NCBI RefSeq assembly: GCF_015234215.1 | Contig: NZ_JADEKP010000001.1 | Location: 434,001-498,000 of the forward strand | Direction: 5' to 3' | Length of the DNA stretch: 64,000 nt | Source: Clostridium chrysemydis | GTDB lineage: Bacteria; Bacillota; Clostridia; Clostridiales; Clostridiaceae | Shown here: positions 9,687 to 19,021 of the stretch, piece after piece | Layout of the letters: every line of letters begins with the position of its first letter | How positions within the stretch are numbered: position 1 is the first letter of the stretch | The notes under the pieces: model-generated | What the model was told of the DNA's origin: nothing | Database searches by the model: none | The model's input: the letters and a program-made list of their open reading frames with translations, nothing else | Program-made: the position numbers and the translations under genes

Positions 9687-10566
9687 CATTTTCAGAAACA
9701 TCAGCAGATAAAATTTTACTTAAGAAAATAGTTAAGCACATAACGCTAGTTAATGAGATTATAATTGCTAAGGTCTTAGCTAAAATAGTAGTTGGAATTA
9801 TATCTCCATAACCTATAGTAGTAAATGTTATTAAAGTATAATAAAATAAATCAAAATTACCAGAGGCGTTTAAATATACATTATTTCCTAAGCTATTTAC
9901 AAAGCATACAGCTAAAAATAAGTTTAGTATAAGCATAATTAATATTAAAATTGCAGCAGATACAACTCTAGATATGCTAGTTGAATCTTCATTTACTGAT
10001 TTTATTACGCTTGGACTTATCATAAGTTTCAAAAGAACTCTTAAATTTAATATATAGCATATAGTAAGGCTTATAAGACCAAAAACAGCACTCTTACTAA
10101 AATGCTCTGGGAAAATTAAAAGTATAGCTAAGAATGTTATTATAATAAAATAGCTTAAAAGAAAATCTACTTTTAAATTTTTATCTTCAACCTTATGTAT
10201 GAATTTTTGAATCCTACTAGTTACTAAAAGTACATAACCTATAGCATAGTGAATAACAAGAAATATAATAATTGTTATTAACACCTTTATAGCTATAACT
10301 AAAATAGGTGATAAAAGCAAATTAACATATCTACTTACAATTGCAAAAGCGAAAGCTAGTCCAAATATATCTGATAAAATTACAATCCCACCGTTTAAAA
10401 GCTTATTTAATATAGATTTTGCCTTAAACATTTCTTTATAAGTGGAATTTATATCATTTATAGTTTTAGTGAAGGTTTTTCTTATTATTCTATTGTTATT
10501 TATACTTCTAAAAATTAATATTGTCACTAAAAAAATCGTTGTTAAAATTATTATTATATTACCCAT
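9667..10566 (-). CDS. Two-pore-domain-type potassium channel (Ion_trans_2)
   Basis: A 299-residue membrane protein. The pore loop near the C-terminus carries the K+ selectivity filter TTIGYGD (about residues 249-255), followed by one last membrane helix and a short acidic tail. Several hydrophobic segments precede the pore (about 1-20, 55-120, 135-180 and 200-225). There is no voltage-sensor arginine ladder and no RCK domain, so gating is unknown. The ATG lies downstream of GAAGAGG. It is a single gene with its own promoter region. Confidence 0.88.
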   Translation of the reverse strand: MGNIIIILTTIFLVTILIFRSINNNRIIRKTFTKTINDINSTYKEMFKAKSILNKLLNGGIVILSDIFGLAFAFAIVSRYVNLLLSPILVIAIKVLITIIIFLVIHYAIGYVLLVTSRIQKFIHKVEDKNLKVDFLLSYFIIITFLAILLIFPEHFSKSAVFGLISLTICYILNLRVLLKLMISPSVIKSVNEDSTSISRVVSAAILILIMLILNLFLAVCFVNSLGNNVYLNASGNFDLFYYTLITFTTIGYGDIIPTTILAKTLAIIISLTSVMCLTIFLSKILSADVSENEKSEAD

Positions 10567-10607
10567 AATTACCTCTTCTTTAAGTTTATATATTTATTAT
10601 AACAAGT

Positions 10608-10629
10608 AAATATTTCTTAGGAAATATTT
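10608..10629. promoter_or_regulatory. Inverted repeat upstream of the K+ channel gene
   Basis: AAATATTTC, spacer TTAG, GAAATATTT: perfect 9-bp arms 42 bp upstream of the minus-strand start. This is a possible operator; the binding protein is unknown. Confidence 0.4.
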
Positions 10630-10704
10630 TTTAATTTTAACACTAAAGTATAATAAATGTGTACAATATTTTAAATAATATTAATTTTTAATTAATATTA
10701 TTTA

Positions 10705-10733
10705 TTGTTAATACTTCTTAATAGGGATATAAT
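10705..10733 (+). promoter_or_regulatory. Sigma-A promoter for the small winged-helix gene
   Basis: TTGTTA (10705-10710), a 17-bp spacer and TATAAT (10728-10733), 34 bp before the chosen ATG. Confidence 0.75.
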
Positions 10734-10767
10734 AAAGTTATAGAATTTATTTTAAGGAGTGTTTAAA

Positions 10768-10947
10768 ATGGATATAAACGAAAAAGTATTAGAAGTACTA
10801 AACAATTCAGAAGAACCTTTAAAGGGAGCAGAAATAGCAGAAAAAGCTGGTATAGATAAAAAAGAAGTTGATAAAGCTATTAAAGAATTAAAAAAAGAAG
10901 ATAAAATAATTTCTCCTAAGAGATGTTTTTATTCAGTAAACAAATAA
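10768..10947 (+). CDS. Small winged-helix DNA-binding protein
   Basis: A 59-residue protein that is entirely one helix-turn-helix/winged-helix unit. Helices at roughly 5-12, 20-28 (GAEIAEKAGI) and 31-45 (KKEVDKAIKELKKEDK) are followed by a short wing (IISPKRCFYSV). ATG 10768 is preferred over GTG 10759 because AAGGAG ends 8 bases before it. It stands alone with its own promoter and terminator, so its target is unknown. The fold suggests a compact regulator or chromatin-associated protein. Confidence 0.8.
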   Translation: MDINEKVLEVLNNSEEPLKGAEIAEKAGIDKKEVDKAIKELKKEDKIISPKRCFYSVNK

Positions 10948-10955
10948 AACAAAAT

Positions 10956-10999
10956 AAATAGAGGTAGGCGTATTTTTATGCTTACCTCTATTTTTTTTA
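10956..10999 (+). terminator. Intrinsic terminator
   Basis: A 14-bp stem with one wobble (10956-10969 and 10980-10993) followed by a long T-run. Confidence 0.9.
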
Positions 11000-11062
11000 T
11001 TTTAAATTATAAGATTAACTTTAAGATATCACAAAATAAAATCAATTCAATTATCACAAATA

Positions 11063-11124
11063 AATAAAAATTTATTGTTTATCAATAAATTTTTATTGTA
11101 AAAAGTAAAAGTGGGAGTTATAAT
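11063..11124 (+). promoter_or_regulatory. Promoter with overlapping 15-bp inverted repeat
   Basis: TTGTAA (11096-11101), a 17-bp spacer and TATAAT (11119-11124). A perfect inverted repeat with 15-bp arms (11063-11077 and 11083-11097) ends inside the -35 box, as expected for a repressor or activator site. Confidence 0.7.
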
Positions 11125-11150
11125 CTTCTTAAAGGACAGGGGGAGATTGT

Positions 11151-12914
11151 ATGAAAAAATATCTATTTATTTTAAAAACTCTTAATGATTCATTTTTAGT
11201 TTTAGAAAATGAAGAAATGAAATGTTTTGAAGGAGAGGAGATTCCGCTTAACGATCTAGATTTATTTTTAGAGGGAAAAGTTAACTATAGCAAACTTGAT
11301 ATTGTAGATACAGAAAAGTTTTTTTACTTAGAAGAGGAATACAATATAGTGATTTTAAATATTTTATTTTTAAATGCTGAAATTAAAGATAAAGATATTC
11401 AAAACGTATCAAAAATAGAAGGTTTTAAGTTAGGTTATAGGGATTTTGAAATAGTAAAAGAACTTTGTAAAAGAGAATACAACTATAACCTAAAACTTGG
11501 GTTTAAGGAAAATGAAAGAGAAGTAACTTTAACAAAAACTGTAGGGATAAGTTCTATTATACTTGGGCTTATATTAACTTTTTTCGTCTTTAATTTTGAA
11601 GGGTTTATATTTAGAGGGATTTGGATATTTATTGTAGCATTAATTGTAACAACATTAGGTATAGTTACATCTTTTAGAGGAGGTAAAATAAATTATAAAT
11701 TTATATATTTTTCTTTTTTAGGGGTTATGCTAAGTTTAACTTATAGTATATTTACAAATCCAATTTTTATTATTTTAAATTTGATTTTTGTTCCAATTTC
11801 AATAATGATAGGACTTTATTTTCTAAATTTTGATTCTGAATTTAATAGGGAAAATATACTTAATGATAGTATAAAAAGAACTATATTTAATCTTTTTTGC
11901 TGTAATAATATTAATCTAATAACAGCATCTTTAGGCGGATTTAAATTAAAAAGAAAGAATAAAAATTTAAATAGTATATTGAAAGGACTTGTAATTTCTA
12001 TACCCCTTTTAGTAGTTTTAATAATTTTACTTTCAGCATCAGATTCTAATTTTGAATTTATAATAACTAAAGGGATTGGAGAAATTTTTGATATTTTCTA
12101 TTTAGGAAATTTTAAAATTACTATCTTTAAGATAATATTTTTTATTTTATCTTTTATATTTATTTATAATTTTTATATGGGATTTAATATAAAATTCAAA
12201 AGAAGAAAATCATATAAAGTTAAAAGGTTAGACGATGTTTTAGTTGCAACTATTTTATCAGTAATAAATATCTTATATTTAGTATTTTTAATAACAGTTT
12301 TTTCAAGTGTTTTATGGAAAAGTAATATATCTTTAAATAGCGCTTATGATTATTCAAGTTATGCAAGAAATGGATTTTTTCAATTAGTTATAGTTCTTTT
12401 AATAAATATCTTTTTAGTTATATATTTTAAAAGTAGAACTTTAGAAAAAGATAAAATAAAAATATTAAATAGTATTACAACAGCTATGAGTATAGTTATG
12501 GCATTTATATCTATTTATAAAATGAGTCTTTATGTAAGTGAGTTTGGACTTACAAGATTAAGGTTTTTAACAACAGCCTTTACTATTTTTATCGTTATAT
12601 CTTTAGTATTTATCTTTATATCCTTATTTAAAAAAATTAATATCTTTAAAATTATAATTATTATTGGATCTATAATCTATCTTATTTTAAATTATATAAA
12701 TATGGATAAAATAATTGCTGGCTATAATTTAAATTCAAAAGGGAAAAATATAGATATAACATATATAACGACCCTTTCTGGTGATGCTTATGAAGAAGTT
12801 TTAAAAGCTTTTAAAGAGAATAAAATAGAAAGAGAAGAGTTTGATTATTATTTAAGTCAAAAAACTATTTCGAATAAATGGTACGATTATAATTATTATA
12901 ATTCAAAAATGTAA
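11151..12914 (+). CDS. DUF4173 domain membrane protein
   Basis: A 587-residue protein. The N-terminal ~120 residues are soluble and charged; about 11-12 membrane helices follow. The pair of motifs YSSYARNGFFQL (about 400) and YVSEFGLTRLRF (about 462) is the signature of the DUF4173 family of unknown function. The soluble head is extra to the core family. AGGGGGAG precedes ATG 11151. The next gene (DUF2975) follows after 56 bases and may share the transcript. A membrane sensor or regulator role is only a guess from the neighbouring XRE gene. Confidence 0.8.
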   Translation: MKKYLFILKTLNDSFLVLENEEMKCFEGEEIPLNDLDLFLEGKVNYSKLDIVDTEKFFYLEEEYNIVILNILFLNAEIKDKDIQNVSKIEGFKLGYRDFEIVKELCKREYNYNLKLGFKENEREVTLTKTVGISSIILGLILTFFVFNFEGFIFRGIWIFIVALIVTTLGIVTSFRGGKINYKFIYFSFLGVMLSLTYSIFTNPIFIILNLIFVPISIMIGLYFLNFDSEFNRENILNDSIKRTIFNLFCCNNINLITASLGGFKLKRKNKNLNSILKGLVISIPLLVVLIILLSASDSNFEFIITKGIGEIFDIFYLGNFKITIFKIIFFILSFIFIYNFYMGFNIKFKRRKSYKVKRLDDVLVATILSVINILYLVFLITVFSSVLWKSNISLNSAYDYSSYARNGFFQLVIVLLINIFLVIYFKSRTLEKDKIKILNSITTAMSIVMAFISIYKMSLYVSEFGLTRLRFLTTAFTIFIVISLVFIFISLFKKINIFKIIIIIGSIIYLILNYINMDKIIAGYNLNSKGKNIDITYITTLSGDAYEEVLKAFKENKIEREEFDYYLSQKTISNKWYDYNYYNSKM

Positions 12915-12970
12915 AATTTAAGTTTATGTGGTACTATAATATATATAATTATAGTTTTTGGAGGAAAATA

Positions 12971-13459
12971 ATGAAGTACTACGGAAAGAATTCACTATCA
13001 AGCGTTATTAATGTAATTCTTAGTATAGTATTAATACTTGGAATTATATTATCAGGATATATATTATTTTTTGAATTACCTAAAGTTAATATTTCAGGTT
13101 TTCATAAGTATATAACAATAGCACTTTTAATCATTGGAATAATAGCAACATTTGCATTTGTAATTGAACTTAAAAGGATAATTAAAACATTAGTTTTAGA
13201 AAACCCTTTTACAGCTTCAAACGTTAAGTCTTTAAGAAGACTTATGTTTTCCTGTTTTACTATTGCTTTTTGTTATATAGTTAACTTTGTCTTAAATCTA
13301 GGTAAAGATACATTTAGCATAATAAATATAGACCAAGCGGGAATACACACAGATGCAGAGATCTTTATCTTCTTACTTGCAGGTTGTTTTATAGGAATAC
13401 TTTCAAAAGTTTTTGAGCAGGCTGTAAAATACAAAGAAGATAATGATTTAACGATATAG
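12971..13459 (+). CDS. DUF2975 membrane protein
   Basis: A 162-residue protein with four hydrophobic segments and the family stretch VLENPFTASNVKSLRRL near the middle. I start it at ATG 12971, which has GGAGG six bases upstream; an open frame extends 15 codons further but has no ribosome site. DUF2975 genes are commonly followed by a small Cro/C1-type regulator, as here, and the pair is thought to act together. The function of DUF2975 is not known. Confidence 0.85.
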   Translation: MKYYGKNSLSSVINVILSIVLILGIILSGYILFFELPKVNISGFHKYITIALLIIGIIATFAFVIELKRIIKTLVLENPFTASNVKSLRRLMFSCFTIAFCYIVNFVLNLGKDTFSIINIDQAGIHTDAEIFIFLLAGCFIGILSKVFEQAVKYKEDNDLTI

Positions 13460-13467
13460 GTGATAGT

Positions 13468-13677
13468 ATGGCTATAATAATTAATTTAGATGTAATGATG
13501 GCAAAAAGAAAGATATCTTTAGGAGAGCTTTCTCAAAGAGTAGGAATAACAAATGCAAATTTATCAATTCTTAAAAACAATAAAGCAAAAGCTATAAGAT
13601 TTAATACACTCGAAGCTATATGTAAAGAGTTAGATTGCCAACCAGGGGATATAATTGAATATAAAGAAGACGAATAG
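13468..13677 (+). CDS. Small Cro/C1-type (XRE) regulator
   Basis: A 69-residue single helix-turn-helix domain of the YozG-like group: ISLGELSQRVGITNANLSILKNNK is the HTH, followed by FNTLEAICKELDCQPGDIIEY. It lies 8 bases after the DUF2975 gene with AGGTGA upstream, so the two are translated from one message. DUF2975/XRE pairs are widespread in Firmicutes. Regulatory targets are unknown; autoregulation is likely. Confidence 0.9.
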   Translation: MAIIINLDVMMAKRKISLGELSQRVGITNANLSILKNNKAKAIRFNTLEAICKELDCQPGDIIEYKEDE

Positions 13678-13680
13678 TTT

Positions 13681-13717
13681 AAAGAGCCTTAAATTTTTAG
13701 GGCTCTTTATTTTTTTA
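13681..13717 (+). terminator. Intrinsic terminator
   Basis: AAAGAGCC and GGCTCTTT arms around an AT-rich loop, then a T-rich tract. Confidence 0.9.
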
Positions 13718-13792
13718 TTTGCAAATGTAAATAGATAAATTAATTAGATAAAATTTACATTAAGAAATAAGAGTAATCAATGTAAAAATATG

Positions 13793-13821
13793 TTGTTAGA
13801 AGCAAATATAGGATGTATAAT
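13793..13821 (+). promoter_or_regulatory. Sigma-A promoter of the nucleoside ABC importer
   Basis: TTGTTA (13793-13798), a 17-bp spacer and TATAAT (13816-13821), 60 bp before the lipoprotein ATG. No purine riboswitch fold is seen in the leader. Confidence 0.8.
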
Positions 13822-13881
13822 TTAAGTGTAAACAATGTTAACTAAGAGTTAATAAAATATGTATTAAAGGGGAGTAGTGTT

Positions 13882-14979
13882 ATGAAAAAAAGACTAATTG
13901 CAATGGCAGTTACACTTTTAATGACAACAGGGGTACTAGCAGGATGCGGTGGAGATTCAGGTACAGGAGATACTAAGTCAGCGGATTTAAATGTAGGTAT
14001 GATTACAGACATTGGAACTATTGATGATAAGTCATTTAATCAAGGTACTTGGGAAGGAATTATCAAAGCCAAAAATGAACTTGGAATTAAAGAAAAGTAT
14101 TTACAACCGGGTGGACAAACTAAAGCAGACTACTTAACAGAAATAAAAAATATTTATGATGCAGGATTCAAATTTATTGTAACTCCTGGGTATAAGTTTG
14201 AAACAGCAATATATGAAGCACAAGACAAATATAAAGACGCAAAATTTGTAATTATAGACGGAGCTCCAAACGATGGAAATGAAAAGAAACCTACAACTAA
14301 GGTAGGAGAAAATACTATTTCTATCTTCTACGCAGAAGAGCAATCAGGATTTTTAGCAGGGGTTGCAACAGCAGTGCAGCTTAAAGAAGGAGATCTTGGA
14401 TTTATCGGAGGGCTTAAAATACCGCCAGTTCAAAAGTTTAACTGGGGATTCCAACAAGGTGTAAATTATGCAAATAAGAATTTAGGAACTAAGGTAACTC
14501 TTAAAAAAGAAAATGTTAAATATACAATGTCTTTTGATGATGTAGCATTAGGACAACAAACAGCAGCTACTATGTATGATAGAGGGGTTAAAGCTATCTT
14601 CGCTTGTGCAGGTAAAGTTGGAGTTGGAGTTATTACTGAAGCTAAAACTAGAGCAAGCAAAGGTGAAGAAGCTTTTGTAGTTGGAGTTGACGTTGATCAA
14701 TTTGACGAAGGAAAATATGAAGGAGACAAGTCAGTAGTTTTAACATCTGCTACTAAAAAGATTGGTAAATCAGCATTTGATATGATTAAAGATGAATTAG
14801 ACGGAAAGTTCCAAGGCGGAAAGACTTTAAGATATGACATAAGTAATGATGGAGTAGGTATTCCAGAAACTAATCCAAATCTTTCAGAAGAAACAGTTAA
14901 AAAAGTAAATGAAGTTAAAGAAAAAATGAAATCTGGAGAAATCAAAGTTTCAGCAGAACAAGGTGATTTAATACCTTAA
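13882..14979 (+). CDS. BMP family nucleoside-binding lipoprotein
   Basis: A 365-residue extracellular substrate-binding protein. The signal peptide ends in lipobox LAGC with Cys22. The family stretches GMITDIGTIDDKSFNQGTWEGI and the FLAGVATA region are present; this is the BmpA/PnrA/NupN group, which binds purine nucleosides in characterised members. The three downstream genes complete the importer. AAGGGGAG precedes the ATG. An attenuating hairpin just after the stop would keep this gene expressed above the transporter genes. The exact substrate is inferred, not shown. Confidence 0.92.
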   Translation: MKKRLIAMAVTLLMTTGVLAGCGGDSGTGDTKSADLNVGMITDIGTIDDKSFNQGTWEGIIKAKNELGIKEKYLQPGGQTKADYLTEIKNIYDAGFKFIVTPGYKFETAIYEAQDKYKDAKFVIIDGAPNDGNEKKPTTKVGENTISIFYAEEQSGFLAGVATAVQLKEGDLGFIGGLKIPPVQKFNWGFQQGVNYANKNLGTKVTLKKENVKYTMSFDDVALGQQTAATMYDRGVKAIFACAGKVGVGVITEAKTRASKGEEAFVVGVDVDQFDEGKYEGDKSVVLTSATKKIGKSAFDMIKDELDGKFQGGKTLRYDISNDGVGIPETNPNLSEETVKKVNEVKEKMKSGEIKVSAEQGDLIP

Positions 14980-14986
14980 TTTAAAT

Positions 14987-15026
14987 AAGGGGATTCTCAA
15001 AATAAAAGTTATGAGGTCCCCTTTTT
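14987..15026 (+). terminator. Intercistronic hairpin after the binding-protein gene
   Basis: AAGGGGATTCTCA pairs imperfectly with TGAGGTCCCCTT (15012-15023), followed by a T-run. Probably a partial terminator separating the lipoprotein gene from the ABC genes. Confidence 0.75.
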
Positions 15027-15053
15027 CATAATAAAAAGCTAGGAGGATAGCCT

Positions 15054-16586
15054 ATGGAATATGTAGTTGAAATGCTAAATATCCGTAAAGAATTTTCAGG
15101 GTTAGTTGCAAATGATAATATAACTCTTACTCTAAAAAAAGGTGAGGTGCATGCTTTACTTGGTGAAAATGGAGCAGGGAAATCTACTTTGATGAGTATT
15201 TTATTTGGAATGTATAAGCCTGATTCTGGGAAAATAAAAATAAATGGAAAAGAAGTAAAGATAAATAGTCCAAATAAAGCAAATGAGTATGGAATAGGTA
15301 TGGTTCATCAGCATTTTAAATTAGTTGATACCTTTACTGTTACAGAAAATATAATTTTAGGATGTGAACCTAAAAAGTTTAAGTTGTTTTTAGATAAAGA
15401 AAAGGCAGCTAAAAGAATTGAAGAGATATCTAAAAAGTATAATTTAAATATTGATCCTAATTCAAAAATTGAAGATATATCAGTAGGTATGCAACAAAGA
15501 GTTGAGATATTAAAAATGTTATATAGAGAAGCAAATGTTTTAATATTAGATGAACCTACAGCAGTATTAACACCTCAAGAGATACATGAACTTATGAATA
15601 TTATAAGGGATTTAATAAATGAAGGTAAATCGGTAATTATTATAACTCATAAATTAAAAGAAATTAAAGAAATAGCAGATAGATGTACTGTTATTAGAAA
15701 AGGGAAATATATAGGAACTGTAGATGTAAAAGATACTAGTGAAGAGAAAATGGCTAAGATGATGGTAGGTAGAGAAGTAACATTTAAAGTTTCAAAAGGT
15801 GAGGCGAAATTAGGAGACGTTGTTTTAAAAACTGAAAATCTATCAGTTAAAAATAGCAGAAAAGTATTAGGTCTTAAAGATTTTTCAATTTCTATAAGAG
15901 GTGGAGAGATACTAGGACTTTCTGGAGTTGAAGGGAATGGACAAGCTGAATTAGTTCAAGCTATAACTGGAATAAGTAAAGTTTTTAGTGGGAAAATAGA
16001 ATTTCTAGGCAGTGACATAGAAAAGCTCTCTATTAGAGATAGGATTGATAAAGGAATTTCATATATTCCAGAAGATAGGCATAAGAGAGGTCTAGTATTA
16101 GATTATAACTTAGAAAATAATATAGTGCTTAAGGCATATAAAAATAAACCTTTTTCAAATAAAGGAATAATAAATAAAAAAGAAATAAAAAGGTATGCAA
16201 AAGAAATAATAAAAGCCTTTGATGTAAGATCCTCTGAAGAGGAAGAAACTATAGTAAGAGAAATGTCTGGTGGAAATCAGCAAAAAGCAATAGTAGGAAG
16301 AGAAATTGAGATGAAGCCTGAGCTTTTAATAGCAGTTCAACCTACTAGAGGGTTAGACGTTGGTTCTATTGAGTATATTCATAAAAGATTAGTACAAGAG
16401 AGAGATAAAGGAAAGGCAGTTCTTTTAGTTTCTTTAGAATTAGATGAAATACTTAATTTATCAGATAGAATTGCAGTTATAAATAACGGAGAACTTGTAG
16501 GAATTGTAGATTCAAAAGATACAGATGAAAATGAGATAGGTCTTATGATGGCTGGAATTAAAAAGGAGGAAGGTAGAGATGGGTAA
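15054..16586 (+). CDS. Nucleoside ABC importer ATPase (two fused ABC domains)
   Basis: A 510-residue tandem ATPase like NupO/YufO and the sugar-type RbsA group. Domain 1 has Walker A GENGAGKS at 37-44, signature VGMQQR and Walker B LDEPTAVL. Domain 2 has a degenerate Walker A (GVEGNGQ), as is usual in this family, and signature MSGGNQQ from about 404. Only one full ATP site is therefore expected. AGGAGG precedes ATG 15054. The C-terminus overlaps the first permease gene by 8 bases. Confidence 0.93.
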   Translation: MEYVVEMLNIRKEFSGLVANDNITLTLKKGEVHALLGENGAGKSTLMSILFGMYKPDSGKIKINGKEVKINSPNKANEYGIGMVHQHFKLVDTFTVTENIILGCEPKKFKLFLDKEKAAKRIEEISKKYNLNIDPNSKIEDISVGMQQRVEILKMLYREANVLILDEPTAVLTPQEIHELMNIIRDLINEGKSVIIITHKLKEIKEIADRCTVIRKGKYIGTVDVKDTSEEKMAKMMVGREVTFKVSKGEAKLGDVVLKTENLSVKNSRKVLGLKDFSISIRGGEILGLSGVEGNGQAELVQAITGISKVFSGKIEFLGSDIEKLSIRDRIDKGISYIPEDRHKRGLVLDYNLENNIVLKAYKNKPFSNKGIINKKEIKRYAKEIIKAFDVRSSEEEETIVREMSGGNQQKAIVGREIEMKPELLIAVQPTRGLDVGSIEYIHKRLVQERDKGKAVLLVSLELDEILNLSDRIAVINNGELVGIVDSKDTDENEIGLMMAGIKKEEGRDG

Positions 16587-17643
16587 AAGGCAGTTTGTTT
16601 TATCTTTACTTGCAGTAATATTAGGTTTAATTGCAGGTGGAATTCTTATGGCACTAATAGGAAAGAACCCTATAGAAGGATATTCCTTTTTAATTAAAGG
16701 TGGAATGATGAATATAGAGAGAATAGGAAATACTCTATCTACTGCAACACCATTAATTTTAACAGGTCTTTCAGTAGCCTTTGCTTTTAAAACTGGACTT
16801 TTTAATATCGGTGCACCAGGACAGATGTTATTTGGAGGATTTGTTTCTTTAGCATTAGGATTATCATTAGATTTACCAAAAGGAATTATGATTTTAGTTA
16901 TGATAATTGGGGCTATGCTAGCTGGGGCACTTTTTGCTTTAATACCAGGAATACTTAAAGCAAAGTTTAATGTTCATGAAGTAGTTTCTACTATAATGAT
17001 GAACTGGATATCATACTGGATAGTATTTTATGCTGTTCCAGAATATTTTAAAGGTAGTGTGGAAACTGAATCAGCTGCCCTTTCAGAGAATTCAAGCCTT
17101 TATTTAAAGGGTTTATCAGAGCTTTTTGATGGGTCTTTTATAAATCTTGGGATAATATTAGCTATAATATCAGTTATAGCTATAGCATTTATATTAAACA
17201 AAACTGTTTTAGGATATGAATTAAAAGCAGTAGGTTTTAATAGACATGCAGCTGAGTATGCTGGAATGCCAGTTAATAGAAACATAATTTTATCTATGAT
17301 GATTGCAGGGGGACTAGCTGGGCTTGCAGGGCTTACTCAATATGCTGGTAATACTGTTTCTATGCAAATTGGGGTTATGCCAAGTCAAGGTTTTGATGGT
17401 ATAGCAGTAGCACTTTTAGCTGGAAATACACCAATTGGAGTGCTATTTTCTGCAATATTCTTTGGGTTATTATATACAGGAAGAGGATTTATGAGTGCTA
17501 TGGTAGATATACCGCCAGAAATTGCAGGAACTATAATAGCTATAATTATCTACTTTGCAGCTACAAGTGTCTTAATAGGTAGAGTAATGGACAACATAAA
17601 AAGAAAGAGAAAAAAATCTAAGCTATCAAAGGAGGAATCTTAA
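16579..17643 (+). CDS. Nucleoside ABC importer permease 1
   Basis: A 354-residue permease of the BPD_transp_2 (LivH/NupP) type with about 9-10 membrane helices. LSVAFAFKTGLFNIGAPGQ near residue 70 and AVGFNRHAAEYAGM near 215 are family hallmarks, the second being the coupling region. It overlaps the ATPase gene by 8 bases and uses GGAGGAAGG for initiation. It pairs with the next permease to form a heterodimeric channel. Confidence 0.92.
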   Translation: MGKRQFVLSLLAVILGLIAGGILMALIGKNPIEGYSFLIKGGMMNIERIGNTLSTATPLILTGLSVAFAFKTGLFNIGAPGQMLFGGFVSLALGLSLDLPKGIMILVMIIGAMLAGALFALIPGILKAKFNVHEVVSTIMMNWISYWIVFYAVPEYFKGSVETESAALSENSSLYLKGLSELFDGSFINLGIILAIISVIAIAFILNKTVLGYELKAVGFNRHAAEYAGMPVNRNIILSMMIAGGLAGLAGLTQYAGNTVSMQIGVMPSQGFDGIAVALLAGNTPIGVLFSAIFFGLLYTGRGFMSAMVDIPPEIAGTIIAIIIYFAATSVLIGRVMDNIKRKRKKSKLSKEES

Positions 17644-17644
17644 A

Positions 17645-18601
17645 ATGCTTGAAACTATTGAACAAATATTTCCCTATGCCATGGCATATATGGCACCTTT
17701 ATTAATTACTGCTTTAGGAGCTTTATATTGCGAACGAAGTGGAGTTGTTAATATAGGGCTTGATGGATTTATGATTGTAGGATCTTTTGCAGGTGCCTTT
17801 ACTATAGTTAATATGCAAGATAAAGTTCCAAGTGGAAGTAACATTCACCTTTGGCTAGGGCTTTTAGTAGCTTTTTTAGTAGGTGCAATATTTTCTCTTT
17901 TACATGCTTTTGCAAGTATAAATCTTTGCGCAAATCAGGTAATTAGCGGAACTGCAATTAATATGATAGCAGGATCACTTACAATATTTTTAGCTAGAAG
18001 CATTACAGGTAGCGGAAATATAGGTATCAAAATGGGATTTGTACCAAAAGATATACCACTTCTTTCAAAGATACCTATAATAGGACCCTTATTTTTTACA
18101 AATACTTATATAACTACTTGGCTTGTACTTTTAATAGTGGTTTTAAGTGCAGTAATACTTTATAAAACTAGCTTTGGAATGAGACTAAGAGCTTGTGGAG
18201 AACATCCTCAAGCGGCAGCTTCAGCTGGAATTAGCGTGTATAAAATGAGATATATTGGAGTAATAATTTCAGGTGGACTTTCGGCACTTGGAGGTGCAAT
18301 AATTATTGTAACTTATGCTGGAGAATTTAACGGAAGTGTAGCAGGACTCGGATTTTTAGCATTAGCTGCACTTATATTTGGTCAGTGGAAGCCGTTTGGA
18401 ATTTTAGGTGCTACTATGTTTTTTGGAATAGCAACTACTATAGCTAATGTATCAGGGGTTATATCATCTCTTCAAGCTATACCTCCTGTATATTTAAAAA
18501 TATTCCCGTACGTAGTTACACTTTTAGCTTTAATAGTTTTTTCAAAATCTTCAAGGGCACCAAAGGCAGCTGGAGAACCTTTTGATGCAGGAAAGAGATA
18601 A
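17645..18601 (+). CDS. Nucleoside ABC importer permease 2
   Basis: A 318-residue BPD_transp_2 permease (NupQ/YufQ-like) with about 8-9 helices. ERSGVVNIGLDGFM near the N-terminus and RACGEHPQAAASAGI near 190 match the family and mirror the motifs in permease 1. It begins one base after the permease 1 stop, with AAGGAGG inside that gene. It is the last gene of the importer operon. Confidence 0.92.
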   Translation: MLETIEQIFPYAMAYMAPLLITALGALYCERSGVVNIGLDGFMIVGSFAGAFTIVNMQDKVPSGSNIHLWLGLLVAFLVGAIFSLLHAFASINLCANQVISGTAINMIAGSLTIFLARSITGSGNIGIKMGFVPKDIPLLSKIPIIGPLFFTNTYITTWLVLLIVVLSAVILYKTSFGMRLRACGEHPQAAASAGISVYKMRYIGVIISGGLSALGGAIIIVTYAGEFNGSVAGLGFLALAALIFGQWKPFGILGATMFFGIATTIANVSGVISSLQAIPPVYLKIFPYVVTLLALIVFSKSSRAPKAAGEPFDAGKR

Positions 18602-19021
18602 TTAATATTATTTGTTAGATTTAGTTTAGAAATATTAGAAAAAGGTTAAAAGGGCTGAGTAATAAATTAACAAATTTAACTTAAATCTTTATAATTTAAG
18701 AATTATTTTTAAAAATGATATCTTAAAGTGTAAATTTAAAAAAGAAAAAGATAAATTAAAAACTATTATATTTTAAAACATAACAAAGATTTAAAGAAGA
18801 TAAAGATTTAAAAGATTTTATTCTAAGCCTTAAGAATAATGCGTTAGATGGATTTGAAAATCTGATGCATTGATTAGATTTAATAACAATAATATAGGTA
18901 TTACTAAAAGGATAAGCTTAAAGCTTATCCTTTTTAATTTTAATTTTACATTTATTAACATAGGCATAATTTTCCTTTTACAACGTTAGCTTATAGTAAA
19001 AGTAGATCGGAGGTTAAGAAG
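18602..19021. other. Gene-free spacer with two hairpins
   Basis: 420 bp of very AT-rich sequence with no credible open frame. It holds a 12-bp wobble-tolerant hairpin (arms 18838-18849 and 18860-18871, 10-base loop, no T-run) and a terminator at 18906-18938. A GGCTGAG box at 18654 recalls the TPP motif, but no other part of that riboswitch is present. The end carries GGAGG for the next gene. Confidence 0.6.
18906..18938 (+). terminator. Intrinsic terminator before the phosphonate operon
   Basis: GGATAAGCTT and AAGCTTATCC around a tight centre, flanked by AAAA and TTTTT. It ends the importer transcript or acts as a leader terminator for the phosphonate genes. Confidence 0.8.

Noticed and set aside
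18650-18700. GGCTGAG box suggesting a TPP riboswitch
   Set aside because: The rest of the THI-box (ACCTGAT and the second helix) is missing, and the downstream genes are phosphonate genes.
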